Source: Adiantum capillus-veneris (taxonomy: Eukaryota; Streptophyta; Polypodiopsida; Polypodiales; Pteridaceae). From it: a DNA stretch of 64,000 nt. The notes beneath the pieces are model-generated. The model saw nothing but the letters and a program-made list of their open reading frames with translations, searched no databases and had not been told where the DNA came from. Location of the stretch: NCBI GenBank assembly GCA_014529385.2, contig CM043952.1, positions 65,436,370-65,500,369 of the forward strand, given 5' to 3'. The position numbers and the translations under genes were made by a program. This document shows positions 9,250-21,839 of this stretch, piece after piece (positions within the stretch are counted from its first letter, which is position 1; every line of letters starts with the position of its first letter).

Positions 9250-11150
9250 CTACTAGCTAAAAGAACTCTCTCAAATACTACACAACATGATATACCACAA
9301 CACACAATGATAGAAAACACTAGACAACGCACTCAAAGACTAGACACACATAGCGACCAATAGCAACGGCTCTACCAATAGAATGTATACATCAAGCAAG
9401 TCGAACATGGTAACGCTTATCCTAGTGCCTCTGGCTATGATATGGGTGTACTTCCCATAGGCAGATATATCCAAAACTACAAAGTAGCCACAAATGAAAT
9501 ATCGGTCACTAGTGGTGTCCAAGCAATAGTTTCCCTTTCGATGAGGGACCAGACACAAACACAAAGATGATTACAAACTTCACACTTTAACACTTCAACC
9601 ACTTAAATATCTCAGAGAGAGACGACACAACTCAGCGAAGTTCCGAGCCAAGACACGTTGGCCCCAAAGACAGATGCCCCTTTCGGTATTTCTTTATTAT
9701 TGCTTCAAGATGGTATAACTCCCAATAGGTCCAACTCTTCAATCTTTGCATCCAGATACCTCAAAGACTAGCCCATGGGGCAATTCTAAAGAGTACAAGG
9801 GGGGTACAAGGGATTCTTATAAAAACAGAGCCCTAAAAGCATGAATTCTAAAAACGTCAGGTTCCAAATGCATCTGCCTCTAAAAGCTTACACTATCAGT
9901 ACAAAACATGAAATCTCTATACAATGAGCACATCTGCCAGCTATTTAGTTTTTAAATTCTCTAGGGTCCATTTAATATTTGGGCCCCTCTGCAAAAACTC
10001 ATAAGTTAGTTTTTGACTATTTTTTCTTCTTTTACTAGGCTTGAGGCACTTCAGTGGAGCTTTATGAGTTGGTACCGCTTCTTTCCTCTAGGTTTCAGGC
10101 CCCTTGGCTATGATTTGCAAAACACGATCAAATTATTCCTAGACCCGCGAGTCACTTAGATGTCCTAGTGCCACGCACATGGTCACATATGCAATTTCCA
10201 CATAGGGTGAACTTATTTCACTGAGGATTCTAGCTTTGACTTAGAATTGGCATGGACCACCTTTCTGGGGGAAGTGAATCTATGACCGGCCAAATGAATT
10301 CATGGATCAAATGCATCTATGACCCGACCTAGAAACCCTAACCCTAAAACTCATCGCACACCGCCTTCTAAAATCAAAGCAATCATTTTCGATTGCAGTA
10401 TGTAACAAAACTCATAGTTCTAGGCTTGGGGTTTCACCATTTGATACCCCCCTATATAACATGCGTTTGTGGGGTAGTTCAAACCCCCCTTTGTTAACAC
10501 GTATAAATGAATAAAATGACCCCTTATCTTAAGAAATTTTTCCAAAATTGAATATAAAAATCCCTTATTTTAATGTATCTCTATTAAATTGCCTAAATTT
10601 TTTGCATTTTAAAACCCCTCCTATCAAACTCATGCTATACATTAACATGAATAAATAGTGCACCCCTCAAGGTTCTATGATTCATGCAGCTTAAAATCTC
10701 ACAATTGATCATTCGGCCATACATTCTTTTGTCATGATGGCCGTGCACACATAAAAGCTAGCTGCAGACACCTCGAGTGCATTTGAAAATGTGTCTTATA
10801 ATCGATATCAGTGAACACCAATTTTTTCTTCATATTGTCAGTGAACAACAATTCTTTCTTCATAATGTGATAGCCCACTCTTGCATGTGACATAAGATGT
10901 CGCATATTTGATACCACTTTTCCTATATAGTAATCTTGCAATGAAAAAGTTACGGGCCCACAATGTACTTCTCAATTTATTCTGCAAAAGTAATGTCTTG
11001 AAAGGTAAAAATTGGCAGATAAGCATCCCAAAATCTTTGGTTGTAAATTGGAAGGGTATCTGAAGGGTACATTTTGAGGCCAAACCATGCTGCAATTATA
11101 TCCACTTCAAATGTCTCATCAAGAAAGCTTGGGTATTTTAGGAAATAAAG
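9250..11150. other. No identifiable gene
   Basis: AT-rich sequence with frequent stops in all frames. It includes a short plant telomere-like doublet (aaaccctaaccctaaa near 10331) and scattered A/T tracts. No domain or element terminus was recognised. Confidence 0.5.
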
Positions 11151-11843
11151 GCGTAGCTAAATATAGATTAGAGTGGTTTACTTAATAGAGAGAGATAATT
11201 TTCACACACAAAAGGGATAATAGAGAGAGAGAGAGAGAGCACGATATACGTGGTTCACCCAATGTGAGCTACATCCATGGTAAAGCAGCCACTCAATGGC
11301 TTTGCACTTCAAACTAGAAGTAGGTTAAATGGATTATACCCTCAATGGAACTCCCGCCTTGCTTTACTCTCACCACCACTTCACACTTCACCAACTCATA
11401 TACCCTTCAATGCACCTTCATTGTGTTTTGTGTGCAGAAAAGTCATGTGTAGCCGCCCTTGTGTAGAGTTATCCAGGCATAATTCCTCCATGCGTCCATG
11501 TGTAGTTGTCCTTGAGTAGACAAGTCTTCCTAGAAATCGGCCATGCGTCCATGGGTAGCCATAGCCAAGTCCACTTGAAATTCATCCACTGGCCATTAAC
11601 CACCGGCCAAGCGACTGGTCATTTTTTATCACTTTTTGATTGTCGTCTAACCATTATCCGGCCATAGTATTTTGGCAAAAATGAATATTTTGGTGACTCT
11701 TTCCAAAAAAATTGTCTCGGGGGCAACGCCAAAGTTGGGCTCCTGAATTTACTCACTATTCGCTTCTCCGCATATGGGGGCCTTACAAATGTGAGTTTTT
11801 GAGAATAAAAATTACAAGGGGAGAATCAGGCTCCATACTTAAC
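11150..11843 (-). mobile_element. Probable 3' LTR of copia element G
   Basis: The segment ending cttaaca at 11843 is followed by aattttccacttgaag, whose complement is a purine-rich cttcaagtggaaaatt tract typical of the polypurine tract next to a copia 3' LTR. Inside lies acgtggttcacccaatgtga, a wording common in plant copia LTRs, preceded by a short (GA)n. The outer boundary is uncertain because no partner LTR was found on the right. Confidence 0.45.
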
Positions 11844-11910
11844 AATTTTCCACTTGAAGATTGATCTCCACTCCAAACCTATGATTGCTTTCCATCCTGG
11901 CTTCTTATCC

Positions 11911-12435
11911 TTAAATGCCAATTGAAGATGAGCAAAAGCTCAACTTCTCCTTGTTAACCACCTTTGTTAACATGTTTGGAGGATTCTCGCTTGTGTGCAC
12001 CTTTCCAAGCTTTAGTTGTCCCTCTTCCAAAAGAGTACGTCTGAAGTGATATATCACCTCTATATGCTTTTTCTTTGAATAAAAGGTTAAATTCTTTGTT
12101 AGATGAATGGCGCTTTGACTGTCAGTGTACAAGACACAATTGTCTTGCTTATATTCAAGCTCCTCCAAGAATCTGTGAAGCCACAAAATCTCTTTGCTAG
12201 CTTCCATGAGAGCTACATACTCTGCTTCCATAGTAAAAAGTGAAACTTTCTGCATCTTTAAAGCCCAACTCACTTCTGAGCCTCCAACCGTGAAGACATA
12301 GCTCCTTCGAGTATCTTTGTCACCTATCATATCTGCATCAGCATACCCTTGCAAGAAAATGTCAGTGCCTCCAAAATACAAAGCATTTGTGGTTGTCCCC
12401 TTTAGACACCTAGTATCCATTTCACAGCTTGTCAA
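11911..12435 (-). pseudogene. Copia element G: RNase H domain
   Basis: The 174-codon frame carries the Ty1/copia RNase H signature in order: YADADMIGD, then MEAEYVAL, then YTDSQSAI, then KHIEV. The acidic residues of the active site are visible in these motifs. The frame opens at its N-terminus into the RT remnants at 12432-12938. This domain degrades RNA in RNA:DNA hybrids during reverse transcription. Overlapping, shifted frames and missing upstream continuity show that the polyprotein is dead. Confidence 0.8.
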
Positions 12436-12938
12436 TGCTCTTTGCCTGGATTGTCCATGAATCTACTCACAACTCCCACTGCATGTGCAATATTTGGCCA
12501 TACCATAGCATGCATTAGAGAACCTACTACTATAGCATATGGAAATTTAGACATATAGGCTATCTCCTCTTGTGTGTTTATATACATATCCTTGGTTAAA
12601 TTTAAAATGACTAGCCAAAGGTGTAGAAACCGACTGCATCTTGTATTGCAAATCTTTCTAGTACCTTCTTGATGTAATCCTCTTGAGATAGCTTTAGTGT
12701 CTAGTTTTGTCATGTCCCTTGATATTTTCATATCAATTATCGACTTTGCGACATCTTAATCTTTCATTGAAAATAATTTAGACAACTCTTCTTTTAGGTC
12801 TTTGATATCTTGCATGTTAGCACTGGCAATCAATATGTCATCAACATACAACATGAGGATGATAAAATTCCTATCTCCCAAATTCTTCGTATACACACAG
12901 TGATCTGAGTTGCATCTTCTAAATCCATGATCCAACAT
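12432..12938 (-). pseudogene. Copia element G: reverse transcriptase fragments
   Basis: Two frames (12432-12731 and 12756-12938) cover the C-terminal half of a copia RT. The first holds YAIVVGSLMHAM and NIAHAVGVVSRFM (usual in copia as the YR-x-x-GSLMY and RPDI-type blocks). The second holds the catalytic MLYVDDILIAS, with Tyr-Val-Asp-Asp intact. Upstream, 12939-13430 retains RT-like wording only in pieces. Frameshifts and stops separate all parts. Confidence 0.8.
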
Positions 12939-13427
12939 CGATCAAACTTCAAGTACCACTGTCTTGATGCTTGCTTCATACAAGATTTTATTTAACTTGC
13001 ATACCATTTTCTCCTTACACTTTTTGTCATACCCCATCGATTGAAGCATGTAAATCTCCTCCTCCAAGTTGCCATGAGGAAACATTGTATTTACATTCAT
13101 TTGCTCAAGATGTAGGTCATGAGCAGCTGTAAGGATTAAGAAAATCCTAATTGAATTATTTTTGCAACAAAAGAAAATATTTCATTGAAATACATTTCTT
13201 TTGAGAAAATCCCTTTACCACAAGCCTTGACTTCTACCTCTTCTTCTCACCTTCTTCTTCCTTCACTTTTGTACACCCATTTGTTTTACAGTGCCCGTTT
13301 ACCTTTAGGAAACTCAAACAACTCCCATGTTTGGTTGTGATCCAATGAGGCTATCTCTGCGTGCATACTCTACACCCATTCTTCTTTGGATTCCTGTTGT
13401 ATGGCTTCTTTGTAAGACTTAGGCTCT

Positions 13428-14400
13428 CTAGAATCTGAGACCCAGAGGTCCATTGAAGGAAGGAATGAACCTCTCTGGAGGTCTACTTACTCTCATAGAT
13501 CTTCGGGGCATAGGTTGAGGTTCCTTATCTGGTTGTTGATATTGTTGCAAATTGTGACCACTTGCACTCCTTGATTCTTCACTTTCCTCAAGCTCCATGT
13601 ATTCATCATCTGTACTTTTTGTTTGTTTTCTTTCCAAGTAATTACATATTTTGTTTGTTGAAAATTACATCCCTACTCCTCAAGATTTTACCATCTTGAT
13701 GATCCCATAGGTGATAACCAAAGTCTACTTCTCCATAGCCAATGAAGAAACACTTCTTGGACTTTGCATGTAGTTTGGACCTTAGACTTATGTGCACAAA
13801 AGCTTCACATCCGAAGACTTTGAGAAATGCATAATTCATCAGCCTAACTGTCTATGCCTCTTCTGGAACTCCTCTATCCAATGCCGTCGAGGGTGACTGG
13901 TTGATCAAGTACACAAATTTAATTATTACTTCTGCCAAAATCTCAAGTGGCAGGACTACATGTAGCCACATGCTTCGTGCTCGCTCCATGATTTGTCATG
14001 TTCATCCTTTTCCAAACCTCATTTGTTGAGATGTCATTGGAGTTGTCCTTTGCCTTTAAATTCCATTTCTAGCACAAAAGATTTCAAACTCTTGGTTGCA
14101 GTATTTGCCTTCATTGAAGGATCTGAAGCATATAAGCTTGGTACATGCCTCATTTTCAACAAAGGCTTTCCACCTTTGAAATATGGAAAACACACCGGAC
14201 TTATTCTTCATTGCCTAAACCCATGTTTTCCTAGTTGCATCGTCTATGAATGTTACATAGTACAGCGAGCCACCAAGGGATGGTGTACTCGCAGGACAAT
14301 TCAAGTTTCTTATTTCTTCTTTCATTTCCTAATTTAAGAAATTTTACCCTGTTTTATTCACCGTAAACACAATCTTCACAAAATTCTAGGTCCACTTATT
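13428..14400 (-). pseudogene. Copia element G: integrase C-terminal and core remains
   Basis: 13642-13839 reads FLKVFGCEAFVHI, KSKKCFFIGYGEVDFGYHLWD and RSRDVIF. This is the conserved segment after the copia integrase core, linking to RT. 13428-13637 is the variable linker (SMRVSRPPERF). The core itself (13840-14400) is broken in every frame, although stretches such as the P-L-W/cultivar block are traceable. The integrase is not functional. Confidence 0.7.
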
Positions 14401-15025
14401 TCAAACATGGTAGAAGCCTATTTTAATGAAGTATTTGCATTTCTTTGGCACCAAGTCGATAGTGCCATATAGCACTGTCAACTTTTGTAGTTGTTGCACA
14501 AATTGAAGATTGTGTGCTGAGTGAACATAAGTAAAATGTACAGACCTTTTCTCCTTTTGCAACCACCAAAGATCCTTTTGAGGTCTTACAATGTTTGTTT
14601 CCAAATGCAATGTTGTGACCTTCATTATCAAATTGACTTGTAGAGATCAAGTTTTTGCAAAGAGAGGGAACAAGCCTAACATCTTTAAGCTTCCATTCAT
14701 TTTCATTTGTAGTTTTGTCATAATTGTACCCTTGTCAAAAATTTCACAAGCTTCATCATCTCCCAAGTATACATCCCAAAATTACCTTTGGTGTAATCTT
14801 GGAAATGTTGCTTGTGTAGTGTCGCATGGAATGAAGCCCCTGGAGTTTACTATCCACGAATTGGACACATTGTCTAGTGAAAGAATTAGAGCATCTTGCT
14901 CTACTATACCTACCACATTGGCCTCAATGTTGGCTTTTTGTCTTGAGAATCAGACTCCTTCTTCTTCTTGGACCAACAATCCTTCTTGATGTGGCCCTTC
15001 TTATTGCAGTTCTAGCACTCGAGAA
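14401..15025 (-). pseudogene. Copia element G: GAG-pre-integrase and zinc-knuckle remains
   Basis: Two overlapping frames (14401-14650) match the segment before integrase (ALYGTIDLVPKK in place of the usual LWH-x-R-L-G-H). Near 14983-15022 the minus strand encodes a CCHC knuckle: Cys, stop, Asn, Cys, Asn-Lys-Lys-Gly, His, Ile-Lys-Lys-Asp, Cys. TAG sits at the second position of the knuckle. Confidence 0.6.
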
Positions 15026-15052
15026 CTAACTTTGTGTGTGACTTTCTCTGTC

Positions 15053-15360
15053 TTAGCGATCATGACCCTTTTGATTTTTGGACCTCTCCTTTGGTCTTTC
15101 CCTCGTTTCCGCTGACAGTGCAGCACTTGATGATTCACCTATGCTTCTCCTTCGCATTTCATCCCTTAGGAGGACACCCACAATATCATGAGTACTTGAA
15201 CCAAAGATTGAGTTACTTACAGCTATCACAAGGCTATCCCAACTATCTAATAAAGATGATAGTATAAGGAGAGCTTGCACTTCATCATCGAAATTGACCT
15301 TCACCGATCGAAGTTGACTTATGTTGGTGTTGAATGTAATGGAATTGGCCTATTAACTTG
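15053..15360 (-). pseudogene. Copia element G: gag C-terminal fragment (5'-truncated)
   Basis: The frame reads VNFDDEVQALLILSSL then DSWDSLVIAVSNS. This is the classical UBN2-type copia gag block (D-D-E-x-x-A-L-x-L-L-x-S-L-P-x-S-W). An RS-rich stretch follows. Gag homology stops near 15360, and no primer site or 5' LTR follows, so the element is truncated at its 5' end. Confidence 0.8.
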
Positions 15361-16366
15361 AGAGTAGCGGAAATTAGAGAACGTACTTTTGAGAAATTAT
15401 TTTGTGAGCATAGCAGGTGAACATAATTGAAGTTAGAAACATAAACTTAGCATTTAGTTAACTTGGCATGAACAATACTTTTTCAAGAGAGAGAATGCCC
15501 ACGGTTGAGGACTGGATTTATGTGGAGCCGATCCCCCCTCCGATAGGCATTTGTATTATAATTTCTCCCATCAAGAGAGACTTGTTACAATACAATATTT
15601 GTGTTCCTTGTGACCTAGGTGATGCAATGAAGATGGAAATCTTCATGCATCATGAGCATAACATAAACTTTGAGGAAAGCATTAACTATCCCAAGCCTCA
15701 ATCTCAAGACCTCAAACTCCTTTGAAGGTGGAGAGAGCTAGCAGGGAATGAGGGTAGGGAAGAGGAAGAAGAAACATTTCATAGGAGAAAGAATTAGTTA
15801 CTCACTTATCATCACTCTTCTTGCTAGCATACATAATAGCATAGTAATGAAGATGGAGAAGATGGAAAGCGTAAGCATTGAAGCATGGCTCTTGGTTGGA
15901 TTTGCATTCCATAGCCAAGAGTGTTGGTGTAGGCTCTCAACCTCTCTACTTGCTTGGAGAAGGAGAGGGAGCTCTTGCACTTCGCACTTCACCCAATGAG
16001 GGTGTGTGTGAGTGTGTGTGGGAGACTATACCCCATAAGCAATCCCCCTACTTGCTTTGGTCGACCCCCCCTTGTAGCTCATGCTTTAAGCTCATTGGAC
16101 CCCTCTAGGCCTAGCCATGGACCCCTCCAGGCCTAGCCAATCATAAGCAAGAGTCATACCAAACAACAAGGGTAGCCTTGGGACAAGTGTCCCCCTTTCC
16201 CCTTTGAGAGAGAGGACTTGATAAATGTAAAATCAATTAATTAGATCTCCTAAATTATCATTGGACCCCTTGGGTGGCCAACCAATAGGCTTCAGGCACA
16301 CCATGAGGGCAACATGAGGAGGAACTTGACAAGTGTCCCTTTTGCTTTCTTTTTACCAAACATACC
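15361..16366. other. No identifiable gene
   Basis: Mixed sequence with short open frames on both strands and a duplicated aggcctagccatggacccctc wording near 16100-16140. Nothing supports a coding gene. Confidence 0.45.
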
Positions 16367-16368
16367 TT

Positions 16369-16370
<2 letters not shown>

Positions 16371-16434
<64 letters not shown>
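16371..16434. repeat. (GT)n microsatellite
   Basis: About 32 GT units with a single GA interruption near the start. Confidence 0.97.
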
Positions 16435-16435
<1 letters not shown>

Positions 16436-16589
16436 CTCTCTCATCCCCCCTCTTGTAGGGCTCGCCTCCTCCTTGTAGGGATTAGCTTTGACTTTTGTGC
16501 CACCTCAAGCCCCTCAACCTTGGGCCTAGTTCTCACCACAAGCTTGTCCCTTAAGCCCCTCAAGCTTCGACTGGGTTCTCACCTCAAGT

Positions 16590-16685
16590 ACATCCCTAGC
16601 ATCTCGAGCATCTCAGTCATCAGGCACCTCAAGCACCTTAGTCATCAAGCACGACAAGTACCTCAAGCACCTTAAGCTTGGACCG
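16590..16685. repeat. Minisatellite of caagcacctcaag-type units
   Basis: Short units (atcaagcac, cacctcaag, caccttaag) recur eight or more times with drift, ending at aagcttggaccgggttc. Confidence 0.6.
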
Positions 16686-16839
16686 GGTTCCCACAGCCCT
16701 AACTTACCTAAGGTCAAAGGACTTTTACACTAATTATTGGAGGTCTTCAATGAAGCTAACCCTAAGGTCTTAGGCTCCATTGGTTAGCCTTGCTCTTTGA
16801 TAGACCATCTCTCATTTGGGCCCCGTTACCATTGGCCCC

Positions 16840-16965
16840 GTGTTGAGATAGATCTATAAGCACATATCTATATCTTAACCCTTGTTCCTTTTATTTTTCC
16901 ACATTAAATGATCAGTTTAATATGAGAAAATCATTTCGGTTGGTTAGATATTAGATTTTATGACA
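16840..16965 (-). mobile_element. 3' LTR start of gypsy fragment D (inner boundary only)
   Basis: On the minus strand the purine tract atttcaagagagaggtaa is followed by TGTCATAAAATC. This is the expected polypurine tract plus LTR start of a chromovirus, placed at 16965. The same tract occurs beside element E near 47955. The outer LTR end was not located. Confidence 0.45.
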
Positions 16966-17317
16966 TTACCTCTCTCTTGAAATCATAGTCGTCCTCGACT
17001 ATGAGGTAGAAGAGATAAATCCTTAGTCATTAGACTTAGCGGGTAGAGGATCCCTTTTTACCCTACGACATCTTTCTAAGATGGATCCATTTGGTGCTTG
17101 GGAGACATAGCTACCGCAAGCATGTCTGCTCTTTAGTCCATTTCATTCTCCCAAAGTAGAGTGACAATTTCTACTCGGTGTTTGAGAGACGGCGTCATCA
17201 CAAACGTAATTCTAAGCATGCATACTATTGAAATTTGTGCACAATTAAAAAGAGAACTAGTCTTCGAAATTTGTACATTTTCTTACTCTAATGTAGCATT
17301 GTAAGCATTGACAAGGT

Positions 17318-17884
17318 TCATACTATCCCGAAGCTATATTCCTTACATCCATCTAGCATCTTCAAAAGGATAATTTTTGAACTTAATAAGATACCGTTGG
17401 ATAATCTTACCATGTTGTAGTACCTTGTCTTCATGCCGAAGGGTAGCTTCGGGTTGTAGCACCTCTTCTTGGTCTTCAACTTCGGGAGGGTCCTTAATAA
17501 TTGGTTCACTTGGTGGCTGTCCTTTGTAGGGCTTGATTAGGCTCACATGAAAAGCATTGTGTATGAGCCAATGGTTGGGCAACTTGAGTTGGTAGGCCGT
17601 CTCATTGATAGGCTTCAAAATTTGGAAAAGACCATAGTATCTTTTTGCTAGCTTAGCCTAATAGGATGGCCCGTAGGATTTTTGTCCGTCGTTTGCCTCA
17701 ATCGAGCCTTAGGAAACTTAAGTAAGACCCAATCACTTTCTTTGAACATTAAGGCTCTCCCATGGTGAATTTGGAATAGGCAAAGGCTAGAGTAATCAGG
17801 TTGCTTCCCTCTATCATACTTGGTCTTTTGGCATACTCTTTCTCGTCTACACGGGGGGCTAGTTGGAGTCTTTTTTTTTGTCAA
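17318..17884 (-). pseudogene. Gypsy chromovirus fragment D: integrase C-terminus and chromodomain
   Basis: Frames 17648-17884 and 17343-17618 match the end of element E (48296-48900): WVLLKFPKARLRQTTDKNP, then YQLKLPNHW, then LIKPYKGQPP, then a chromodomain (LRHEDKVLQHGKIIQRYLIKF, NYPFEDARWM). The sequence jumps from the DRGKQ zinc-finger tail straight to the LMFKESDW region, so the integrase core is deleted. The fragment ends abruptly at about 17880 in a poly-T stretch. Confidence 0.8.
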
Positions 17885-18470
17885 TTCAAAAAAGAATACA
17901 ACTGTTTACAAGATGTATCGAATTTTTTGGTTTCCTTTTTCTTTTTTATTTTTTTTAAAATTGGTTTATAGAGATATCAACTCAGAATTTGACAACAAAA
18001 ACTACCATGTTTACAAAAAAACTGAAAATAGGCAACATTGCCATACTGTAAAATGTAAACAGAATTGCGACAAAGCCTCGATTATCCAAAAAAGGAAAGC
18101 ACAACCGGCTTCAACACATCCAGATCTACACATATAGACAACAGACACACACTTCTTAGCCTTCCAAACATGCAAAAAAATAACCTCAACACAGATGCAG
18201 GTTGCGGTTGGAGCTTAGTGTAGAGCGGCTCCCTGACAACGGTGCCAAAAAATGTCCAACTGTAGGGAGTTTGCCCAATGCCATGTGTGAGCCACAGGGG
18301 CTACAAGCACTCAGCCTGTACACACAAACAATCTCTATGACTACAAATGGTGTGTCACTCACCTCCTACGATATTGCCCTGAGAGAATTGTGCGCGCACC
18401 GAGAGAAGAAGTTGTTGCACTGTTGACTGCCGTCCTCACTACCGCCGTACTCCCGTTGCTCGATCGTGTA
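17885..18470. other. No identifiable gene
   Basis: AT-rich, with poly-T and poly-A tracts right after the truncated gypsy fragment. No domains. Confidence 0.5.
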
Positions 18471-18472
18471 TG

Positions 18473-18550
<78 letters not shown>
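18473..18550. repeat. (TC)n microsatellite
   Basis: Uninterrupted CT/TC run of 39 units. Confidence 0.98.
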
Positions 18551-18552
<2 letters not shown>

Positions 18553-19805
18553 GCTTACAGACAGACAGAAGAAGAAGATAAGGCAAGAGACAGCTTCATA
18601 TGTTCAGAATAAATCAAAAGACTAGTTGTATAACCTTATCTATGGGCTGGGTCCATCCCCTTTCACATACGAGTGCGCACATTCAACCAATTGGCACTAA
18701 ACGAGTTTTGTGCGTAGTCTAGTGTGCCTCTCATCGGTGATCACCAGGCTTAGACTATAGACCTATGAGACCGACAAGGCCGGCCCATAACTGAATACAA
18801 TTAATAATAATAAGGATGACACGCAAAGTTAACACGTGCCATTATCTGCCTAGAAGTGAATTAAGACTACCACACTTTGTAAGCAATTCCTTTTAACAAT
18901 CCATTGTATCATATATGTACAAACGTGAATGAGAATCAATGACCATCACGAACCGGGCACTAAATCTACCAAATCCGCAAGTATCTTAGTGGTTCAACAG
19001 TCATAAAAAATTATCTATTAGCTGAGGCCAGCTCCATGCGTTCATGATAGGAGTTACTGTTTGATTACCAGCTTGAATCAGAGAGAGATATCTAAGTAGA
19101 TAAGGTGAATTCCTAATACGGACCACCTGATTAAAATCACGCAACATCTTGTCTATAATTTGAACAAATTTTCAAAATATCCAATTTATGCCATCTCGCA
19201 ATGAGACCATCCATGGGAGGTTTTCGTCTTACTAGACGTAGCGGATATCATGAACCTAGCAGGCATCCATGGACCTTCCACTGTGACATATATGCTTTTG
19301 AAAGAACTGCCACAAATGATATGTATATGCAAATTTCTTCTTTAAGATTTTTAGCAAAAGTCAACCAACCATGTATATTACATAACTTCTTCAATGCACT
19401 AATAGAATAATAGCATAAATGATTACAGTGATCTCAAAATTGTAAATGGCTTTGATGAAAACAATTAAGAATACAAGTTCTAGTTATTTCATTCGTTAAG
19501 CCAAGCGTTATTTGTCGACTTTTAAAAATATAATAATCTTAGTGTGCAGAAATATGTTTGATACCACAACCAAGCAGCTTGTGCTCCATTTTAAAAACTA
19601 AGGTTATCGTCACTTTTGTCAACAATAGTCATCTCAATGTCAAGCCATGCGTAAGCATGCAAGCATAGAAAACATTCAAAACAAAGGCGATCATTTCTAA
19701 GTAGGTGCAAAAAGCACGTACATGAGTCCAATGCTAATCAAGCATCAGCTACTTGAATACAGGTGTGTGAGACCCGTCTGAGAGGCCAATCTCAGACGGG
19801 TTGGT
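18551..19805. other. No identifiable gene
   Basis: Intergenic-like sequence with short random frames only. No terminal repeats or domains seen. Confidence 0.5.
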
Positions 19806-19810
19806 GGGTG

Positions 19811-19948
19811 GGTGTGTGTGTGTGTGTGTGTGTAGTGAGAGAGAGAGAGAGAGAGATGCTTGAGAACGCAAGATCCGTACTTAGCGGGTGCGAGCATGGA
19901 GTTAGGATGGCCGAGTAAAGGGGCGACTTAGAGAGGTTGCCGAACAAG

Positions 19949-19989
<41 letters not shown>

Positions 19990-20060
19990 GTACTCAGGTG
20001 GTGCGAGCATGGAGCCAGGGTGGCCGAGTAAAGGGGCAACTTAGAGGGGCTGCCGAATAG
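19811..20060. repeat. (GT)n and (GA)n tracts in a 113-bp tandem duplication
   Basis: (GT)n at 19811-19833 and (GA)n at 19836-19856 and 19949-19985. Each GA tract is followed by a copy of cgtactta/cagcgggtgcgagcatgg and gatggccgagtaaaggggcg (19876 and 19989, offset 113). The duplication unit includes the microsatellite. Confidence 0.85.
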
Positions 20061-20430
20061 TGGCCAAAGCGTCACGCTATGTGTGTAACAAAGAGAGATG
20101 AGGGCTTGTTATAATTAGAACAAACCCCTCATTTTCTAAAAGAATCGGAATAGTTAGAATCAAAATTGTTCGCTTAGTAGCTTTAAAATAGGGAAAATTG
20201 TCAAAATACCCCTCTAATTTGTGGAAATTACCAAAATACCCCTCAAATTTCAAACATATTTATCAAGCTATTTTTTACAATCAGCTCTCAATTTCGAGCG
20301 CTCAGCTGAGCTGGCGCTTGAAGTCCTCGTGCCATCCTGGCATCTTCTCCATGCTGGCGACTCGTCACCGTCGTCCTCCAGAAACCACGAAAAGCTGCCA
20401 AGCCAGTCACAGTCGTCCTCCAGACTTGAT

Positions 20431-20447
20431 GTGTGTGTGTATGTGCG

Positions 20448-20505
<58 letters not shown>
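20431..20505. repeat. Compound (GT)n(GC)n(GA)n microsatellite
   Basis: About 8 GT units, 8 GC units and 21 GA units abut without spacers. The alternating purine-pyrimidine first part can adopt Z-DNA. Confidence 0.97.
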
Positions 20506-20508
<3 letters not shown>

Positions 20509-21480
20509 AGGAGACAGACTCCAAGGGTCGAGACTTGAAAACTCTTCGTTAAAATGAAAATAATTGTAGATTTTTATATTTCTTGTAGATTTTTTTAAAT
20601 TAAAATTTAGAGGAAAATTTGAAAATGTGTAAGTGGGATTTTACTAAACCTAGGTTTTTTTAAAGAGACAGATTTGCTAGAGATCAATTATTAGCAGGAC
20701 GTGCAGGTTTTTGAACCTAGGAAGATACAAAAAGGAGGTGATACAAAAGTGCAACAAAACGGCATTCTAGCGAGAGACTATCACAGTGTTCAGGAAAAAT
20801 CATTTTTCCAAACATACAAAATTCCTTTCCTTGTTTATTTCAAGAGGAAATTAAAAAAATTAGGGTACTTTTTTATATGTTTACATTGTTTTTGTCTATT
20901 CTGGGGCTGCATTTCTCCTTTTTCTCGTGTCCTCGATCGGCATTTTTGAGATTGAAAACGACACGACATGAAGCTGAGACACATTTTTCCCTAACACTGG
21001 ACTATCATGTATTTCAAATGCTCCATTGCCCCTGGTCACCATGGCTCTTGAAGTTAGGAGGAGGAACCTTGAACTTCTTATGGAGAGAAGTTGCTAGAAA
21101 GGCACATAACCAAGGGGTTTGTAAGTGGCGGAGCTATTTTTCTATTTTTGTTAGTTATGTGGGTGTCCCTTAAGCTAGTGTTCTCAAAAGACTGAGGTTC
21201 AGTGTATGGCACATGGCTCTCTCGAGTGTTAGAAAAAACCGAGGTCTAGTGTAGGGTAAAAGTCCCTGTTTAGAGACGACGAATTTGGGCAATAAATTGC
21301 ACGCAGCCTGCTCAACAATTTTGAGTTTGAAGATGCACAAATGAAATATTAGCGCAGCAAGTATCCTTAACAAAATTTCGAGCTCAATCGACACTCACAT
21401 GAGAAGATGCGTGACGATTTTTGTTTCTACATGTAACAAAACAGGGTACGATTGAGAAGACTATCAAGGAGGTAAATAGA
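20506..21480. other. No identifiable gene
   Basis: AT-rich with two short plus-strand frames (20701-20949 and 20877-21173). These show hydrophobic or random composition and no conserved motif. Confidence 0.45.
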
Positions 21481-21484
21481 GACA

Positions 21485-21580
21485 TTGCGGCCAACGAGGC
21501 TTGAACCCCACACCCAATGGCCACGATCGTTCCCCCTTGCTGCTCTAACCATCCAAGAAAATGGATAAGCTTGTCCTAGA
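21485..21580 (-). repeat. tRNA-derived SINE head (putative)
   Basis: On the minus strand, TGGATGGTTAGAGCAG (complement of 21540-21555) matches the pol III A box and GGGGTTCAAGCCTC (complement of 21496-21509) matches the B box, about 45 bp apart. The intervening sequence does not form a good anticodon arm, so this is a tRNA-derived repeat rather than a tRNA gene. Confidence 0.45.
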
Positions 21581-21749
21581 ACTAGCACATACCTTTTCCC
21601 TATTTTAACCAACTAAAATTGTAAAATCCCGATTAGATTTTCAGCTTGCCTTTAAGGAAATTCGTGAATTTACACAAGTTTTAGTGTAATTACCGGCAAA
21701 AGCTTCAAATTTTGACTACTGTGAATTTCAAGTTTTCCCGTGGTAGTAG

Positions 21750-21752
<3 letters not shown>

Positions 21753-21835
<83 letters not shown>
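21753..21835. repeat. (TC)n microsatellite
   Basis: About 41 TC units ending in gtctgtctc. Confidence 0.98.

Positions 21836-21839
<4 letters not shown>

Noticed and set aside
10325-10350. Telomere-like aaaccctaaccctaaa
   Set aside because: Only two repeat units with drift; an interstitial telomere tract would need more.
19900-20040. gatggccgagtaaagg resembling a Ser/Leu tRNA A box
   Set aside because: No B box at suitable distance and it is part of a duplicated microsatellite flank.
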